In this document: positions 22,801 to 33,498 of the stretch, in pieces | How the letters are laid out: every line of letters begins with the position of its first letter | Position numbering within the stretch: position 1 is the first letter of the stretch | DNA from: Synaphobranchus kaupii | Lineage: Eukaryota > Chordata > Actinopteri > Anguilliformes > Synaphobranchidae | Assembly (NCBI GenBank): GCA_029718625.1 | Contig: CM056380.1 | Location: 115,628,138-115,692,137, forward strand | Direction: 5' to 3' | DNA length: 64,000 bases | Notes under the pieces: model-generated | The model's input: the letters and a program-made list of their open reading frames with translations, nothing else | The model's database searches: none | Told to the model about the DNA's origin: nothing | Translations under genes and position numbers: made by a program

Positions 22801-25800
22801 GTCTTTCTTTCTCTCTCTCTCTCTCTCGCTCTCCCTGCCCCCCTTCCCTCCTTTCATATCTCCCTCCTTTTATTTCTCGCGTTTTCGCAGCTTGCTCTCC
22901 ATTGTCCCCTGAATCTCCTTACCGCCCCCCTTAACCCAAGTGTGTGCCATTTTCCCTTTTCACATCACCCTCTCCCCCCGAAAGTAAAAAATAACAAACT
23001 CGACCCCCTATTCCATAACTCTGCTGTCTTGTCACGTCGTCAGTGACATCATGTTTGCTCTGACCCAGTGACCTACTTTTTCAGTGGAAGAGAGAGAGGG
23101 GGTTAGCATACGCTAGCAAGGAGCTATTAATAGGCTCATCGGTTGGAAGTGATTTTCCAGAAGTGGGGGGGGGGGGTGAGAAGAGTGAGGGCTTGATATG
23201 GAGTGCATTATTAGGAATTTTGAGAGTTAAAACGTTTGCTTGGGTGGTTGCTACAACCAAGACAGCATCAGGGCATCCTCAAAAAAGAAGATTATACATA
23301 TGTCCAAGGAAGTTTAGAATTATTTGTATAATAATAATAATATTCATAATAATTTAAATAATTTTAAAGATATGGATTACAGAAGTCAGAACTAACATAT
23401 TTTACATCCTTACTATATGTTAAAGGTAGATGGGGTTGGTAAAAATGAGTAATAACGACCGCGTATGTCTTTTCTTTGTCCCTGTCTCTCAGCTGTGCGT
23501 TTCGGACGCATTCCTAAGCGCGAGAAGCAGCGGCTCCTGGACGAAATGCAGAGCTACATGAACAGCCTCAATGAATCGGCAGCCATGGACATAGACTCCC
23601 CCCCCCCTCCTGAGACCCTGCCCAGCCCAGAGGACAGCCAGTCGGATGAAGCCATTGGAGCCATCTCCCGGGCCTACCGCGATATCTTCGTGAGTGGGCA
23701 GGACAGCCAGGGCAAGAAAGGCAGCAACAGCAGCAGCAATAACAAGAACAACAACCCTTCCTCATTGCAGGCCATTCCCTCTCCCAGCTACCCCCCTCCT
23801 CACTCCCAAACCTGTCCCGCCCAGGGATACAACTCGTACCCCGCGACAGGGTACCAGGCCACTCCCCGCTGCCCTGTCACCGCACGCGACAACAGCCCCA
23901 CCTTCGCCTTTGTGGACAACGGCCATTTCAGCTACCCTACCTCATCCAATCAGAGGCACTCTCAGCTTAACATAGCTCCGCCCCCTCAGTCCTACCCTGC
24001 TAACTACAACAGCTACTCCAACAATGAGACCCAAAGTCAATCCTCCTGTCCTTGGAGGATGACCCCCGGCGCCAAAGTTCTGGTGAGTTTTTTACAAAGA
24101 TCATTGTTTTCGCACAACATGCAAAGGTGTCTCAGCACCCGTGCACTTGTGCATTACATCACCAAACAATGGCATAAAAACTATAGCGCTGGCACAAAAA
24201 TTATTCCGTTCCACTAAGTTGTATCGTCTTGTGATTTTGTATGTTTCTACAGACTTTTGAAAAAATGTATGTCCTAATGCGAGCACAAGGATTAATTCAA
24301 ACTCTTTGTGCAATGCTAAACTAAAAGCTTCAAAAACCCCTCTGCCCCCTCTACAGGCGTGTCCCCTGAACGCATGCCCTGTGTCACCAGCGGGACGCTC
24401 CAGCCAGCAGGTGTGGGAGTCTTTCTCGCAGTGCTTCACGCCGGCAGTGCGCGAGGTGGTGGAGTTCGCCAAGAACATCCCGGGCTTCCAGAGCTTGAGC
24501 CAGCACGACCAGGTCATGCTGCTCAAAGCCGGAACGTTCCAGGTACGGGCGTCCCTCCCGCCTTCTGAGAAATGTACACCCTTTCCGTGTCACCGCTGTA
24601 CTTTCTTGGTGTGCCTTATGTTCTCGAAGTTTCAAGATTAGTGTTATCCAACTTTGTACAAGGTCAAGGCAGGTAACTGTTATACGGTGTCAAGTCCTGG
24701 CCATTATTATTTTAACAGCTTGATCTGGGCTAATTAAGAAACATGTTTCACAGGACTGGGTTGAGAAACATGAATCTGTATCTGTGCCTTATCATGAAAT
24801 CTGATGAGCTTCACCATTTCTCTCTTGCTATAGTAGTTGCTGCTCGATTAATCTCCTATAGCCTTTTAACCCTTTCATGCCCACTCTCTGTTCCAGGATC
24901 CAAGTGCTCACAAAAATTGTTTCTTTTTTTTGTTTGTTTGTATTTTTTCAGGTTCTGATGGTCCGGTTCTGCTCGCTGTTCAACCCAAAGGAGCGGACGG
25001 TGACCTTCCTGAACGGGCAGACGTACCCATTGTCAGCCCTGCGGGCACTGGGGATGGGCTCGCTGCTGGACGCCATGTTCGAGTTCAGCGAGAAGCTCTC
25101 AGCCCTGGGCCTAGAGGCTGACGAAATGGCGCTCTTCATGGCCGTGGTGCTGGTTTCTGCAGGTGGGTGGAGTCTCGGAAGCCCCGCAGGTCCCACTTTA
25201 CAGCTGGGCCATGCCCCTGAGCTCCCGCCCTTCAGCTATGCCACTTGCTCCACAGACCAAAAGTTTTTATGAGGAGAAATTTGTAGAGAAGTAACAGCAG
25301 TTGGTCATTCTAAACTGAGGAACAAAGAAAGATTTGGGGATTAAAAACAATAACTGTGTATAAGTATGTATAGGGGCAGTGGTTTACCAAAATGTTTAGT
25401 GGAGAATCAGAATAGTAGAAGCAATGTAACTTTCCTGGCAAAAGCATACGCAAGAGTAATGTCACCTTGAATTCCAGTCACAGGCATTTCAATTGGAAAC
25501 AGCACACATATAGTTAAGTCGTACGTTGTCTGTGATGATTTGCAATGGGCGTAGCTGAGGTGCCCTGGCCTAACCCGTCCTCCATCCCCTGTCTCTCTCC
25601 CCAGACCGCGCTGGTGTCGTGGATGTGGGGGCAGTGGAGCAGCTGCAGGAAGGACTGATCCGGGCCTTGCGCTGCCTTGTGACGCGCCGTCGCCCCGACG
25701 ACAGCGCCCTCTTCCCCAAGCTGCTCCTGCGCCTGCCGGACCTTCGCACCCTCAACAACCTGCACTCCGACAAGCTGCTGGCCTTCCGTATCGACCCCTG

Positions 25801-25801
25801 A
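13681..25801 (+). CDS. nr1d4: Rev-erb-family nuclear receptor, eight coding exons, 583 aa (probably nr1d4)
   Basis: Rev-erbs are haem-binding transcriptional repressors of the circadian clock and metabolism. They bind RORE and RevDR2 DNA sites in the nucleus and recruit NCoR/HDAC3. Joining 13681-13696, 19950-20267, 20704-20792, 21174-21318, 23493-24082, 24357-24542, 24952-25162 and 25605-25801 gives 583 codons plus TGA, with every intron GT-AG and every phase matching. The order is a Ser/Pro-rich N-terminus (1-111), a two-finger DNA-binding domain (Cys 120, 123, 137, 140 and 157, 163, 173, 176; P-box EGCKG), the GRIP-like extension to about 202, a Pro/Asn/Ser-rich hinge, and a ligand-binding domain from about 388. 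Haem-ligand positions are kept (Cys388 in ACPLNAC, His572 in [11 protein letters not shown]). It ends without an AF-2 helix, as Rev-erbs do. The N-terminus and hinge differ from NR1D1 and NR1D2, so I favour the fish paralogue nr1d4. The family is certain, the paralogue less so. Confidence 0.95.
14308..14313. promoter_or_regulatory. CACGTG E-box in intron 1
   Basis: A perfect palindromic E-box about 0.6 kb into intron 1. CLOCK/BMAL1 bind this core and activate Nr1d genes in mammals. Binding here is inferred. Confidence 0.35.
15560..16010 (+). promoter_or_regulatory. GC-rich island in intron 1 with TGACATCACGTG
   Basis: This segment is clearly richer in C, G and CpG than its surroundings. It holds a CRE-like TGACATCA overlapping a perfect CACGTG at 15726-15731, pyrimidine-rich tracts and several GCGTG motifs. 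It could be an internal promoter or enhancer. Overlapping open frames on both strands resemble no protein. Confidence 0.35.
16819..16880. repeat. (GT)n microsatellite in intron 1
   Basis: About 31 GT units followed by T and A homopolymers. The poly-Thr-His or Val-Cys open frames here are artefacts. Confidence 0.96.
17515..17520. promoter_or_regulatory. CACGTG E-box in intron 1
   Basis: The third of four perfect E-boxes in the intron. The surrounding sequence is not notably GC-rich. Confidence 0.25.
18360..18620 (+). promoter_or_regulatory. CpG-rich island in intron 1 with E-box
   Basis: A CpG-dense stretch (GGGCGCGCCGCC, GAGGCGGGCGG) contains an inverted CCAAT near 18513 and CACGTG at 18548-18553. 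The composition fits an alternative promoter for a transcript starting inside intron 1. I see no coding exon that would go with it. Confidence 0.35.
19658..19865 (-). mobile_element. V-SINE-like tRNA-derived SINE
   Basis: In reverse it has a tRNA-like head (GGCAGTGTAGTATAATGG with B box GGTTCGATTCC), the V-type core around CCTTGAGCAAGG, and the tail GCATTTAGCAGACG(C) ending in ATTAC repeats. It lies 84 bp upstream of the exon 2 acceptor. It is nearly full length and related to 28738-28953. Confidence 0.88.
19950..20267 (+). CDS. nr1d4: Rev-erb coding exon 2 (N-terminal A/B region)
   Basis: The acceptor is TGCCCATAG. The exon opens [19 protein letters not shown], matching the conserved start of NR1D proteins (GVITYIGSSGS in NR1D1). 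It is rich in Ser, Pro and Gly, including many Ser-Pro pairs that are potential kinase sites. It ends FS plus one base before a GTGAGTG donor, phase 1. Confidence 0.93.
20704..20792 (+). CDS. nr1d4: Rev-erb coding exon 3 (first zinc finger)
   Basis: Encodes [20 protein letters not shown] and [10 protein letters not shown], the first zinc finger and most of the DNA-recognition P-box. The exon ends in phase 0 exactly after the Lys of EGCK, the conserved intron position of NR1D genes. Confidence 0.97.
21174..21318 (+). CDS. nr1d4: Rev-erb coding exon 4 (second zinc finger)
   Basis: Encodes [16 protein letters not shown] through [14 protein letters not shown], the second zinc finger. The acceptor is CTCCACAG and the donor GTGAGC, phase 1. 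Differences from NR1D1/2 ([14 protein letters not shown] and CQHC) are conservative and fit a separate paralogue. Confidence 0.97.
23493..24082 (+). CDS. nr1d4: Rev-erb coding exon 5 (C-terminal extension and hinge)
   Basis: Begins [20 protein letters not shown], the extension that contacts the A/T-rich 5' half of the RORE. It is followed by the conserved [10 protein letters not shown] helix. The rest is a low-complexity hinge rich in Ser, Asn, Pro and Tyr. It ends in phase 0 after AKVL, just before the haem-ligand Cys. Confidence 0.96.
24357..24542 (+). CDS. nr1d4: Rev-erb coding exon 6 (start of ligand-binding domain)
   Basis: Starts [13 protein letters not shown], where the first Cys aligns with the haem-thiolate Cys of NR1D1/2. 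It continues through helix 3 ([18 protein letters not shown]) and the signature [15 protein letters not shown]. Sixty-two codons, phase 0 at both ends. Confidence 0.96.
24952..25162 (+). CDS. nr1d4: Rev-erb coding exon 7 (middle of ligand-binding domain)
   Basis: Encodes [20 protein letters not shown] through [13 protein letters not shown] to AVVLVSA. It has a polypyrimidine-rich acceptor and a GTGGGT donor, phase 1. Confidence 0.96.
25605..25801 (+). CDS. nr1d4: Rev-erb coding exon 8 (C-terminus)
   Basis: Encodes [20 protein letters not shown] to [20 protein letters not shown] and ends AFRIDP with TGA at 25799-25801. The His of NNLHSDK is the second haem ligand. The protein stops right after helix 11, so there is no AF-2 activation helix, the feature that makes Rev-erbs constitutive repressors. 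Confidence 0.97.
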
Positions 25802-26755
25802 GTCGCCCCCTCCAAGGCCCGAGGTCCACGGAGCAGACTTTCGTTACACAAAAAATAAGCAAATATGGACCGCGCTCACCGTGGGACGCATTTCAAAAAT
25901 GGATGGAGATGGATTCTTCTAGAAGGGCTGGACTGACGACATCTGAAACGGCAGCACGCAAGGCCCCTGGATTTATTATTCTTTTTTGTGTGAAAAAGAC
26001 GTATCGGACCTTCTAAGGGGACTTTGCTGTGCCGTTCGCAGGTTGTTGCGTCTTCCATGCCGGTCTCCACGGCCCCGCCTCCCCGGGTTACGTGGGAAGG
26101 GGGATGGGAGGGGCGGCGCTGTAGCGCTGCCTCCTTTACTCAACTTTCAGCTCTGCTGCACTGACCTTCTGAAGACCAAACACAGTTACTTCTCATCTGT
26201 CTCATTCCTCCCAGTCTCCATCCTCCAGCTGACTGCAGAAATAGACAAGACTTGCCTCGGAGATGAGCACACCTACTCTAAACAAACTTGAATTGTGTGT
26301 ACCTGCAGGAGAAAGGGAATCTGTACACTGTATATTTTATGTGTATTCATGTGTATACATAATGTACAATATACACACAAACATATATATATATATATAT
26401 ATATAAACTCATTACCTTGAGTGGGAGGTTGCCATTTTAATACATCCATAGACATCTTTATTGGAATAGAATAGCAGGATTGGTAACACTATCTTAGACT
26501 GCACATTGCACATGCACTGTATTAATCACTTTCGTTCCTTTAGGCTATTGTGTCTAAAAAGTTGGGAAATGAGCAGTTTTAAATTTGGGTGTTTGAAAAT
26601 GAAGATTCTTTTATAAAAAAAAGAAGTAATTCCTGGATGTCAAGATGTACAGCGATAAAAATGGACAACATCTGGAAGGGGAATGCCACCACCACCAGCA
26701 CATTACTCCCACGTTATGTGGGTTGTGTAAATAAATGCTTTTTTTGTTGTTGTAT
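25802..26755 (+). other. nr1d4: 3' untranslated region of the Rev-erb gene
   Basis: Non-coding sequence after the stop codon, with a (TA)n run at 26385-26404. A canonical AATAAA at 26730-26735 is followed by a T- and GT-rich stretch, so cleavage near 26755 is plausible. AT-rich sequence with further weak signals continues to about 27190, so a longer form is possible. No antisense thyroid receptor gene, the mammalian NR1D1 partner, is visible downstream. Confidence 0.6.
26730..26735 (+). terminator. Poly(A) signal of the Rev-erb gene
   Basis: AATAAA followed within 10-30 bases by a TTTTTTGTTGTTG downstream element. This is the best poly(A) site in the region. Confidence 0.6.
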
Positions 26756-28737
26756 ATACTGTAATGCTTCTGTATTTTTCTGGTTGGTGATTTTCCAATG
26801 CCAGATCAGAAACCAAGAGAGTGACTCTTGGAGTCCGTACATGAGAGTGCGGAAGTGTGGGGGGAGGGGTGGTTGTAAGGTTAGGGGGAGGGAAGAGCTG
26901 AGGGTAACTAGTATCCCTGGTGGATGGAAGGACCTTGGCAATGCAGTCAAAACAACGCACAAACACACACACCACACAGATACCAGCAACAAAACCTTTT
27001 AGCGGCAGACTTGATTACAATCAATGGCATTTTCTGGAGAAGGTAAATCAAAATCTGTCTTGTTTGACTATAATTTGTTCACGATTTGATTGTGATGATT
27101 GATCACACCCTCCACCCCCTGTATATTTTGTAAATGTTTATTGTTCATCTTCCATAGAATCAATATAAAAATGATATTATATACTGTTTGTTGCTTTGAC
27201 TTTTTTATTTCCTCATTCCTCATGTCCTCAAAAAATGCACCTTATGAGTGCAACGGTAGCTTAGCAACAGGCTTACCATCCACTGTTAAGACCATAAGAT
27301 GGCCCTCGTTGCAGAAGGTAGCACTCAATGTGCATCTATAACCTGTAAAATTACATAAATCATCTCTAAAGACTCATGACTGATAAAAGAGAAAATGCAT
27401 CAAAAACAGTCCAGATAAAATGAAGAAAAGCAGTGGATGAATTATTTTTTTTTAAATGTGGTGGGTGAATTCTTTAAAAAAATTATTTGACCTTAATTTT
27501 AACAGATTGTAAGTCCCGTTCACATAAATAATCTCTTATACAAGGGAGACCTGTCCAAGAGGCAGCACAATGAATAAGACCATGTACATCTCAAAGAGGA
27601 ACTCTCGCAACAAATGTGTGTGAACATATTTCAACACATGAAACAAGTGTCTATAGCATTAGGACTTAAAACAAGTGAAGTTAACACAATCAACTATCTT
27701 CTGTTTAAAATATGGTAATGAGATTAGAGATTTGATTTGCTCCGTGAATGCATACAGCATCAGAAGCATAGCGTTGTCAAGGATATTAATATAGGATACT
27801 CACGTCCTTAGCAGGGTGCAGAAATCAAATTTCCTCTGGTGGCACGTGTTTTAAAACATGTTTTTACAGGATGCAATCATGCCAAAGCGGAGGTGAGATA
27901 ATAAAATTGTTTTGACTTGCTCAAAAATCATGCATTTTCTCAATGCATTGGGTGAATTCCGATTTGATTTGCTTAAAGTAATACAACTTAAATTAATGCA
28001 ATGCATGAAACATCAAACAAAAATGGTCTCTTGACCAGCTCTCTTAAACCTGCTATTTAGCCAGTGGGTGCTTATTGTAGGCTATTCAAGCTGCTAAAAA
28101 TGTGCTTTGCAGAGCATATCACTTAGCCAAATGAATAAATAGTGTATTTAGAGTGCCACCTTCAGGGAGCAGCCTACAGTACAGGAGTTAACTTGGTGTG
28201 TTACAGATTCACAAATATGAGGCACTGTTAGGTGCTTAATTCATACTTTGCTTCGCACACAAATACAAAACACCTATGTAGGTCTACGGAGCCCCAGAAG
28301 TGCGCAGAAGAAGAAAAGTGGCCTCGTTTAATTATTTTAATTATTATTTAATTATTTTCTTCCATCAAAATAATTAATTTGTTCCCTCAAATTAGTTAAT
28401 TCATTCCATCAAATTAGCAAACCCTCATTCCGCAAGCACACCTTCACTCCGAATCACCTTCCACAAGCAGGTCGTCTTCCTTCCGAATGAGCATCTTAAT
28501 AAAGGCATTAATCACCCCCCATATTTATGGCACAGGATAAGTGCCAAAAATAAGACTGCTGAGAGGCCGGTGGAGCGTAGCTAGATCTTACTCGAAGCAA
28601 ATGATCTAGCAACTGATAAGCCAGCGCTGGTAAATGAGAGGCCGGTGTTGTGCCGTAACGCCCCAAACCCACCAGACGCGCAAGCACACGCACTGTTGCG
28701 CTTCACTTCCGCTCCCATGTTAACTAATTGCCTCTAG
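26756..28737. other. No recognisable gene
   Basis: AT-rich intergenic sequence. Purine-rich and CA-rich stretches at 26850-26980 give spurious open frames. No exon-like pattern or complete repeat was identified. Confidence 0.5.
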
Positions 28738-28953
28738 GGTGGCAGTGTAGTTTAATGGTTAAGGAACTGGTCTTGTAACCGAAAGGTTGCAGGTTCGATT
28801 CCCAGGTAGGACACTGCCATTGTACCCTTGAGCAAGGTACTTAACCTGAATTGCTTAAGTATATATCCAGCTGTATAAATGGATAAATGTAATAAGATGT
28901 TGTCGCTCTGGATAACAGCGTCTGCTAAATGCCTGTAATGTAATAATGTAATG
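28738..28953 (+). mobile_element. V-SINE-like tRNA-derived SINE, near full length
   Basis: The head GGGTGGCAGTGTAGTTTAAT and B box GGTTCGATTCC derive from a tRNA. The core contains CCCTTGAGCAAGGTACTTAA. The tail reads GCGTCTGCTAAATGCCTG and ends in TAATG repeats. Both RNA polymerase III boxes look usable. It is a SINE, not a tRNA gene: there is no acceptor-stem pairing. Confidence 0.9.
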
Positions 28954-29097
28954 GTTCTCACCGGCCGCGCGCACGGCTGGCGGGCAGACGGCTCGCGGAC
29001 GTGGAGCGGATTTTTCCACTCTGGGCGGAATTTTCTGGGCGTCCGCATGCGCAAACTTATAGAAATACATTGTATATGCACAATATCTGCATATAGG

Positions 29098-29099
<2 letters not shown>

Positions 29100-29127
<28 letters not shown>
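29100..29127. repeat. (TA)n microsatellite
   Basis: About 13 TA units shortly after the SINE. Confidence 0.9.
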
Positions 29128-29128
<1 letters not shown>

Positions 29129-29401
29129 CCACCACATATTAATGTTTTTCAACCTACTAATAGTTTTACTATTGTTATTAATTATTTTAATACATATTAT
29201 ATTTTAATATAGGCCCTAATGAAAAAGGGAACAAGACAATAACCATCGTGGGATGAATGAAGTTAAATCAAGTCATACATTTTGCATATAACCAGTCCCG
29301 TTTTTATAATGCTTTTTCTTTATTATAGTATACAAATTTATATATATTTGTTCAATTAAGACTGCTTACTTCTGTTTTTATTATACCTATATCACTGTAT
29401 C

Positions 29402-30560
29402 TGTGATGATCTCACTCCCGTCCTATTGTGTCCCTTGTTTTCCTTCTCCCCCTGTCTCGTGTTTGTCTCTCCATAGTCCGTTTTCCCCGTTGCTGCAGGT
29501 TGGGCGTGATTTCCTATTTGTGTCACTCTGTTTCACTCCACTCTTTTCCGCCTATCCCATTTCCCCATTCCGCATGCATTCCACACACTCTCTGCTCCGT
29601 TAATCACTCACGCACACATTCGCACATGGCACATTATTGATACCATTAAGGTTTGTATTTAGTCACCCGGTGTTCTCTGTCCTGTGCTCGTTCGTTAATT
29701 GTTGTTCCGACCAAGTTCGCGAAAGTCTTGTTCGCTTAACCTGCTGGGTGAAAAACCTCTGGTCTTGTCTTGAGTCCTAGTATCCTTGTCTAGTTACGAC
29801 TTTAAACAGTTTAGTTCCGTGTTGGCGTTTAATCGCCCTGCTATTCTGTCTAATCTAAGTCTGATCAGTCTGGAACAGCACTACCAGCTGTTCATTGTTT
29901 CGTCTCGCTAACTAACTCTGTCTGCTTCAGTCTGCCAGCCTGCAGTTGTCAGTAAATCCCTGCCTGTGTTGCGGTTTCCCTGCCTCCCATCTGACGTGTG
30001 CATGCAGCTTGGGCTTCTGCGATTCCACCCTGCGGCGGTGCCCGCTTACAGCCAGTGTTGCGGTGCTGTTGATGTGGTGTCGCTCCTGCCTCTGCTGTCG
30101 CTGCTGCCGTCCTGCTGTTGCCGTGCTGCTACTGCCGCTGCCCTGCTGCCACGCCTGCGTCCAGCCTGGACTCCGCTCCACTGTCCTGCTCTACCGTTCC
30201 CGCTCCCGCTCATCCCCTGCTCCAACCTAACCGGTTGTATGTCTCCACAAACCTTCCCTGGCTTCTCCTACTTCCCCCTGCTTCCCCGCAGCTTCACAAC
30301 TGGACTGTGTCATAAATATTTACCCTGTCTGTAAAGTCCAGTTCCGGCTTGGAACTATTGCTGCCTGATGGTAAAGTCCAGTTCCGGCTTGGAACATTAT
30401 CTACCCTGTCAGTATAGTCCAGTTCCGGTTTGGAACGTTAACCTGTCTTTGCCTTTCTCCCCATGCTTCAGGACTTCCCTGATCAAGCAATAAATATCTG
30501 AGTATTGGCATTCCTGTGTGAGTCGTGTGTTTGGGTCCAGTCCATTTCGGGGTCATAACA
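29402..30560 (+). mobile_element. Solo LTR with 5-bp duplication
   Basis: Starts TGTGATGATC and ends GGTCATAACA (imperfect inverted ends TGT...ACA), with GTATC exactly duplicated outside (29397-29401 and 30561-30565). A poly(A)-type AATAAA lies at about 30491-30496. It holds three repeats of AGTCCAGTTCCGGCTTGGAA at about 40-bp spacing (30331-30435). No internal retroelement sequence is attached, so it is a solo LTR. Confidence 0.88.
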
Positions 30561-30565
30561 GTATC

Positions 30566-31713
30566 AATTAAGGTACTACAGAATCAAAATAGCTGCTAAT
30601 TCTGCTATAAAATGTTTAGAACATGTTGATTACTGTCCCAAATAAATTATATAAAGTGAACTTTATAAAGGAGGCATTGTCTTTACTACATTTAGATTTG
30701 AAAAACAACATTCTATATAGTTTAGATATTTGTTTTAATATAATCAAAGGGGTGTACCCACATTCTTCTCCTCAGGAGCATTCGGAGCAAGAGGTAAACC
30801 GCAATTGCCTTCCTCATGTTTACAACTCGTACTGAAACAAAAAGTACTATATTAATATTGCGAGAAGGTAATCAACTGATTTTGTTATAATGACATAATT
30901 ACATTAGCTATAGGCTACGAAGTAAAAATCAAAAGTAGGCCATTTGCTGCCAGCCAGTGAAGATTCATGTGTAGCTATTTTCCCATGTACTAATAAATTG
31001 ACAGTATGCAAGTTTTAATTTTAATTAACCTGTCAAGCAGTAAGACATATGTATTGTATGTTGCATTATTAAGCGAAGCTCACAAATCCGGAATGTAGGC
31101 AATGCTTATCACGGAAACATACCGCAAGCGAAACGCGACCGCTTCACTTCGGCGTCCATCGTAACCAACCAGAAAGAACATACCAGCCGAGTGCGCTGCG
31201 AAGCGCCATTTCCGCGTGCGCTTCGCTTGCGATACTTTCGGCCAGAAGCGGAGAATTCAATTTACGGGATTGGATTCGGACCTACACTGTGTGTTATGTT
31301 TGCATTTGTATGTGGGTGTATATAGCCTATATATGCACCTTTTTATTTTCATTATTATTTTCTCTTCCTGTAGGCTATAATTGTCCATATAACCACTTGT
31401 CCATATAATCTCTTTATGTATAGTTGTTATTGTTAATTAATAGCCAACTCGCTTCCCTGATATTCATTTTAAATCGAGATGGGATATGAACATCGGTTAT
31501 TAAAACCACATTAAACATGCATTATCACTTCAGTGGGCATGGATAAGCATTGCATCTGTTACTGCCAAATAAATAAGAATAGGTTATATAGGCTTATGTA
31601 TTTACAATCAAGTGTGAAACTTGGCGAAAAAAAATCTAGTCTAAACAACTGCACATGACACACAGCAAAATATGGTGGTGTATATTTATCACCCTAGGGT
31701 GTTTACATGATCA
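30566..31713. other. No gene; possible hAT-like fragment
   Basis: Mostly AT-rich sequence. A GC-rich patch at 31120-31260 has CCGCAAGCGAAACGC and, inverted, GCGCTTCGCTTGCG, which suggests a fragment of a TIR element. No coding potential seen. Confidence 0.4.
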
Positions 31714-31715
31714 TA

Positions 31716-32107
31716 CACTGCCCGGTCAAAAAAAAAGTCGCACACTGTAATATTTTGTTGGACCGCCTTTAGCTTTGATTATGGCACGCATTCGTCGTGG
31801 CATTGTTTCGACAACCTTATGCAACGTCACAACATTTATTTCAGTCCAGACTTGCATTCATTTTTAGCCGAGATCTTGTATTGACGACGGGAGAGTCGAA
31901 CCACTCCGGGAAGTCTTCTCCAGCACATCCCAAAGACTTTCAGTGGGGTTAAGGTCAGGACTCTGGTGGCCAATTCATGTGTGAAAATGATTCCTCATGC
32001 TCCCTGAACCACTCTTTCACAATTTGAGCCCGATGAATCTTGGCATTGTCGTCCTGGAATATGCCCATTGATGGGATAACCTGGTCATTCAGTACATTCA
32101 GGTACCC
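31716..32107 (-). mobile_element. Truncated Tc1-like element, same family as 1805-2348
   Basis: Begins CACTGCCCGGTC with TA before it (31714-31715). Read in reverse it carries the transposase C-terminal half ([30 protein letters not shown]). The similarity to the copy at 1805-2348 stops at about 32107, so the far end is lost. It contains stops and frame changes. Confidence 0.82.
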
Positions 32108-33183
32108 AGTTTGTACAAACTGTGTCTGCTCCGTGGAGCCGAAGAGGACTCCACCTGTCCCTCTGATTGGTCCTGAATAAATGTTAATATCCTGTCCAAA
32201 TGACACAATATTTAAAAAAAAATCAGCACATGCAGAGGCATTAGATGAAGGAAGGCACCTATTGCAATTAAATTTTTTTGTGGGAAATTTTTTGAGTATT
32301 TTGACCACATTGTTGCCATTAAGTTACATGGTGAAAGATCTATATTGGAGCCAATCGCAGTGGCGCTAGTGAGCAACGGCACAATTGCCGCTCGAAGCCC
32401 AACCAGGAAGTGAGCTTCAAAACGAAAGCCCAGGCTGCGCAATAGAGTCTGGCTGCAGACATCCACCGTCAAGCCCCACGTCCACCGCCAGGCCCTTCCG
32501 GGGCCTGAGCATGGACCTGGAAGTTGCGTCATGTGCCCTGGCGTCACTTCCGACTACGTGCGTGGACCTTTTCGTTACTTCCCCCATTCTGTTTGCAGAA
32601 CACACTAAACGAGCCGGACGTGTCTTCTTTTGTCCAAGCAAGTTTGTTCTTTTTTCTAATAAGTGGATTTCAACGAGCCGACATCTGCCAACAAGGTAAA
32701 TGATGCCAATGTACTGTTGGAACCAATGACGTTAACGTTAAGCAGCACACAACAACTTAAATACTAGGAGTTGGCTAGCTAGCTCACGTTAGCAAATTAG
32801 CACTAATGTTACTAATTGTATGTTGTTTTTTCCATTGCTATGTTTATTTGTAGCGCAGCAAACGTTTGCAATCATGATAAGTCATGAATCATAATGTTTG
32901 TGTAACGTAACTACCTAACGTAAGCTAACGTTAAGTAGTAGCTAGCTTTCTAGCCATTAGTGTTTGTCTAATGGCAGTTAAGTAACGACATACTCTATAT
33001 ATTGTTTGTTTTACAAACATTAGCACTAAAATTAATATCAGTTTTATGTGTGTTGCTAATGTAACGTTAACGTTATGTATGTAACGTTAACGTTATGTAT
33101 GTAACGTTAGCCGCCTACTGTAGTTAGATGCTAGTTCTCTGTTCTCAAGTCGGTCTTTTAACGTTCGCTTACTCGCTACAATT

Positions 33184-33194
<11 letters not shown>

Positions 33195-33214
<20 letters not shown>
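33195..33214 (+). repeat. Run of 20 G
   Basis: A homopolymer of ten T followed by twenty G, able to form a G-quadruplex. It is absent from the matching place in the other arm. Confidence 0.9.
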
Positions 33215-33215
<1 letters not shown>

Positions 33216-33332
33216 AATGTTATTATTGGCAATCATTATTTGTACGAACATATTACGTTATTGTACTGTATTAAATAGAGCCATTTTAAATGTTATTGTA
33301 CTTATTCTGTTATGTTTTTTTTCTTTTTACAG

Positions 33333-33498
33333 ATGCATCATTCCATTCTCCAGGGCAATTCAAATTTAGAACTTGACAGATGCACAACCTGCTGCAATTT
33401 ATATCATTGTCCACTTTGCCTGACCTTCAAACCCACAAAACTTAATCGATTAAAGCCTCATGTATATTTCCATCTAAAACATGCACTGACTTTCAAAT
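33333..33498 (+). CDS. Candidate zinc-finger exon inside the inverted-arm element
   Basis: The exon follows a strong acceptor (TTTCTTTTTACAG) and ends at a GTATGT donor. It encodes 55 codons with RCTTCCNLYHCPLC then HVYFHLKHALTFK, a CPLC-x13-HxxxH arrangement like an atypical C2H2 finger. Similar fingers occur, as far as I recall, in uncharacterised fish proteins linked to transposons. Its first part also exists in the opposite arm, its second part does not. I cannot name the protein. Confidence 0.35.

Noticed and set aside
22585..23046. 153-codon Pro/Leu/Ser-rich frame in intron 4
   Set aside because: It is a pyrimidine-rich intronic stretch with a CT microsatellite and carries no domain.
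26589..27341. Open frames after the receptor gene
   Set aside because: They lie in 3' UTR-like AT-rich or CA-rich sequence. No splice signals or homology.
25802..28737. Antisense thyroid hormone receptor gene overlapping the 3' end, as for mammalian NR1D1
   Set aside because: No nuclear-receptor motifs are visible on the minus strand downstream. This also argues against simple NR1D1 synteny.
28738..28810. tRNA gene
   Set aside because: A and B boxes are present, but it lacks a cloverleaf acceptor stem and continues into a SINE core and tail.
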